Positions 63,368 to 64,000 of a stretch of DNA of 64,000 bases are shown here, piece by piece. Numbering within the stretch: position 1 is the first letter of the stretch; every line of letters starts with the position of its first letter. The stretch spans positions 81,820 through 145,819 of the forward strand of contig NZ_NHRX01000038.1 in assembly GCF_016653115.1 (NCBI RefSeq), in the 5' to 3' direction. The notes under the pieces were generated by a model. The model had not been told where the DNA came from. It was given only the letters and a program-made list of their open reading frames with translations, and did no database searches. This stretch comes from Rhodocyclus purpureus (GTDB lineage Bacteria > Pseudomonadota > Gammaproteobacteria > Burkholderiales > Rhodocyclaceae). A program made the position numbers and the translations under genes.

Positions 63368-64000
63368 ATGAGCCGCACCGAGCGTTTCTACAAGATCGAC
63401 CAGCTGATCCACGACCGACGGCTGGTGCCCTTTGCCGACCTGCAGGAGGCGCTCGGCGTTTCCCGCGCGACCCTGAAACGCGACCTCGAATACATGCGCA
63501 CCCGGCTCAACGCGCCGATCGTCTGGGACGCGCGCCAGCGCGGCTACCGTTTCGAGACGCAGTCGACCCGCTTCGGCGGCCAGTACGAGCTGCCGGGGCT
63601 GTGGTTCTCGTCGCAGGAAATCCACGCGCTGCTGACCATGCAGCACCTGCTCGCCAACGTCGAGCCGGGCGGCATGCTGTCGGCGCACGTGCAGCCGCTG
63701 ATCGCGCGCTTGAACGGCATGCTCGGCAGCGTGCATGCGCAGGACAACGCCGCCGAGGAGATTCGCCAGCGCGTGCTCATCGTCGGCATCGACAAGCGCG
63801 CGCTGAAGCTCTTTCATTTCGAGCGCGTCGGCTCGGCGCTGTTGCGCAGGAAGCGCCTGCTGCTCCATTGCCTGGCGCGCGGCAATGCCGAGGCGGGCGA
63901 GTGCGAGGTGTCGCCGCAGCGCATCGTGCACTACCGCGAGAACTGGTATCTCGACGCCTGGTGCCACACCCGCCGCGCACTGCGCAGCTTTCCGATCGAC
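63368..64000 (+). CDS. WYL-domain transcriptional regulator, 3'-truncated by window end
   Basis: At least 211 residues from ATG 63368 with no stop before the window ends. N-terminal DeoR-type helix-turn-helix (LVPFADLQEALGVSRATLKRDL) and wing (YMRTRLNAPIVWDARQRGYRF). Then a linker with LWFSSQEIHALLTMQHLL and the start of the WYL domain (LRRKRLLLHCLARG, IVHYRENWYLDAWCHTRRALR). WYL domains bind nucleic acids or nucleotides, and such regulators control DNA repair, defence or nutrient genes; the target probably lies beyond the window. Divergent from the YdhR-like gene across 255 bp. Confidence 0.88.
   Translation, partial: MSRTERFYKIDQLIHDRRLVPFADLQEALGVSRATLKRDLEYMRTRLNAPIVWDARQRGYRFETQSTRFGGQYELPGLWFSSQEIHALLTMQHLLANVEPGGMLSAHVQPLIARLNGMLGSVHAQDNAAEEIRQRVLIVGIDKRALKLFHFERVGSALLRRKRLLLHCLARGNAEAGECEVSPQRIVHYRENWYLDAWCHTRRALRSFPID

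Overview
The window looks like a chromosomal segment of a betaproteobacterium, most likely Rhodocyclales (Accumulibacter/Dechloromonas/Azoarcus-like). This is inferred from high GC, densely packed ATGA/GTGA-coupled operons, a complete leucine-degradation operon, an H-NS-like protein of the betaproteobacterial type and c-di-GMP multidomain proteins. I could not run a similarity search, so the genus is only an inference.

1-22 kb is the accessory, disturbed part. Two apparently identical IS630-family elements (5-1109 and 4291-5395) flank a membrane Cache-HAMP-PAS-PAS-GGDEF diguanylate cyclase. The first cuts off a periplasmic binding-protein lipoprotein gene; the second sits one base pair upstream of the start codon of a frameshifted ykgJ-like gene. 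After an AT-rich stretch with a decayed small gene comes a type V secretion block, all on the + strand: a type Va autotransporter (6391-8409), a TpsB transporter (8456-10168) and a 3307-residue TpsA adhesin/hemagglutinin with two TPS domains (10179-20102). A TPR/NTF2-like exported protein is convergent to it. A pseudogene graveyard follows (IstB tail, M48 protease with internal deletion, second broken ykgJ). The two ykgJ remnants bracket the secretion block.

22-37 kb is core-like: two small heat-shock proteins behind a good sigma-32 promoter; a DegS/DegQ-like protease; then a minus-strand cluster for leucine/isovalerate catabolism (isovaleryl-CoA dehydrogenase, methylcrotonyl-CoA carboxylase beta and alpha, methylglutaconyl-CoA hydratase, acyl-CoA synthetase, HMG-CoA lyase, acetoacetyl-CoA synthetase) with a divergent AraC-type regulator. 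Next are a PrlF-YhaV toxin-antitoxin pair and a SOUL heme-binding protein.

37-52 kb holds thiM-thiE, a UvrD-like helicase, an H-NS-like protein, an AmiD-like amidase lipoprotein, two coupled cupins, phosphoglucomutase coupled to an HNH nuclease, a DUF29 protein, a DnaQ-like exonuclease/GIY-YIG fusion, and a light-dependent DNA-repair operon (DUF2256, CRY-DASH, FeS-type photolyase-like protein). A roughly 163-bp dispersed repeat occurs twice in opposite orientation (37737-37899 and 52075-52237).

52-64 kb contains a 1711-residue exonuclease-RecQ-UvrD fusion, a lipocalin, a CBS-pair protein, a PAS-GGDEF-EAL protein, an HD/HD-GYP protein, a GNAT acetyltransferase, a YdhR-like monooxygenase and the 5' part of a WYL-domain regulator that runs off the window. 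No rRNA, tRNA or CRISPR array was seen.
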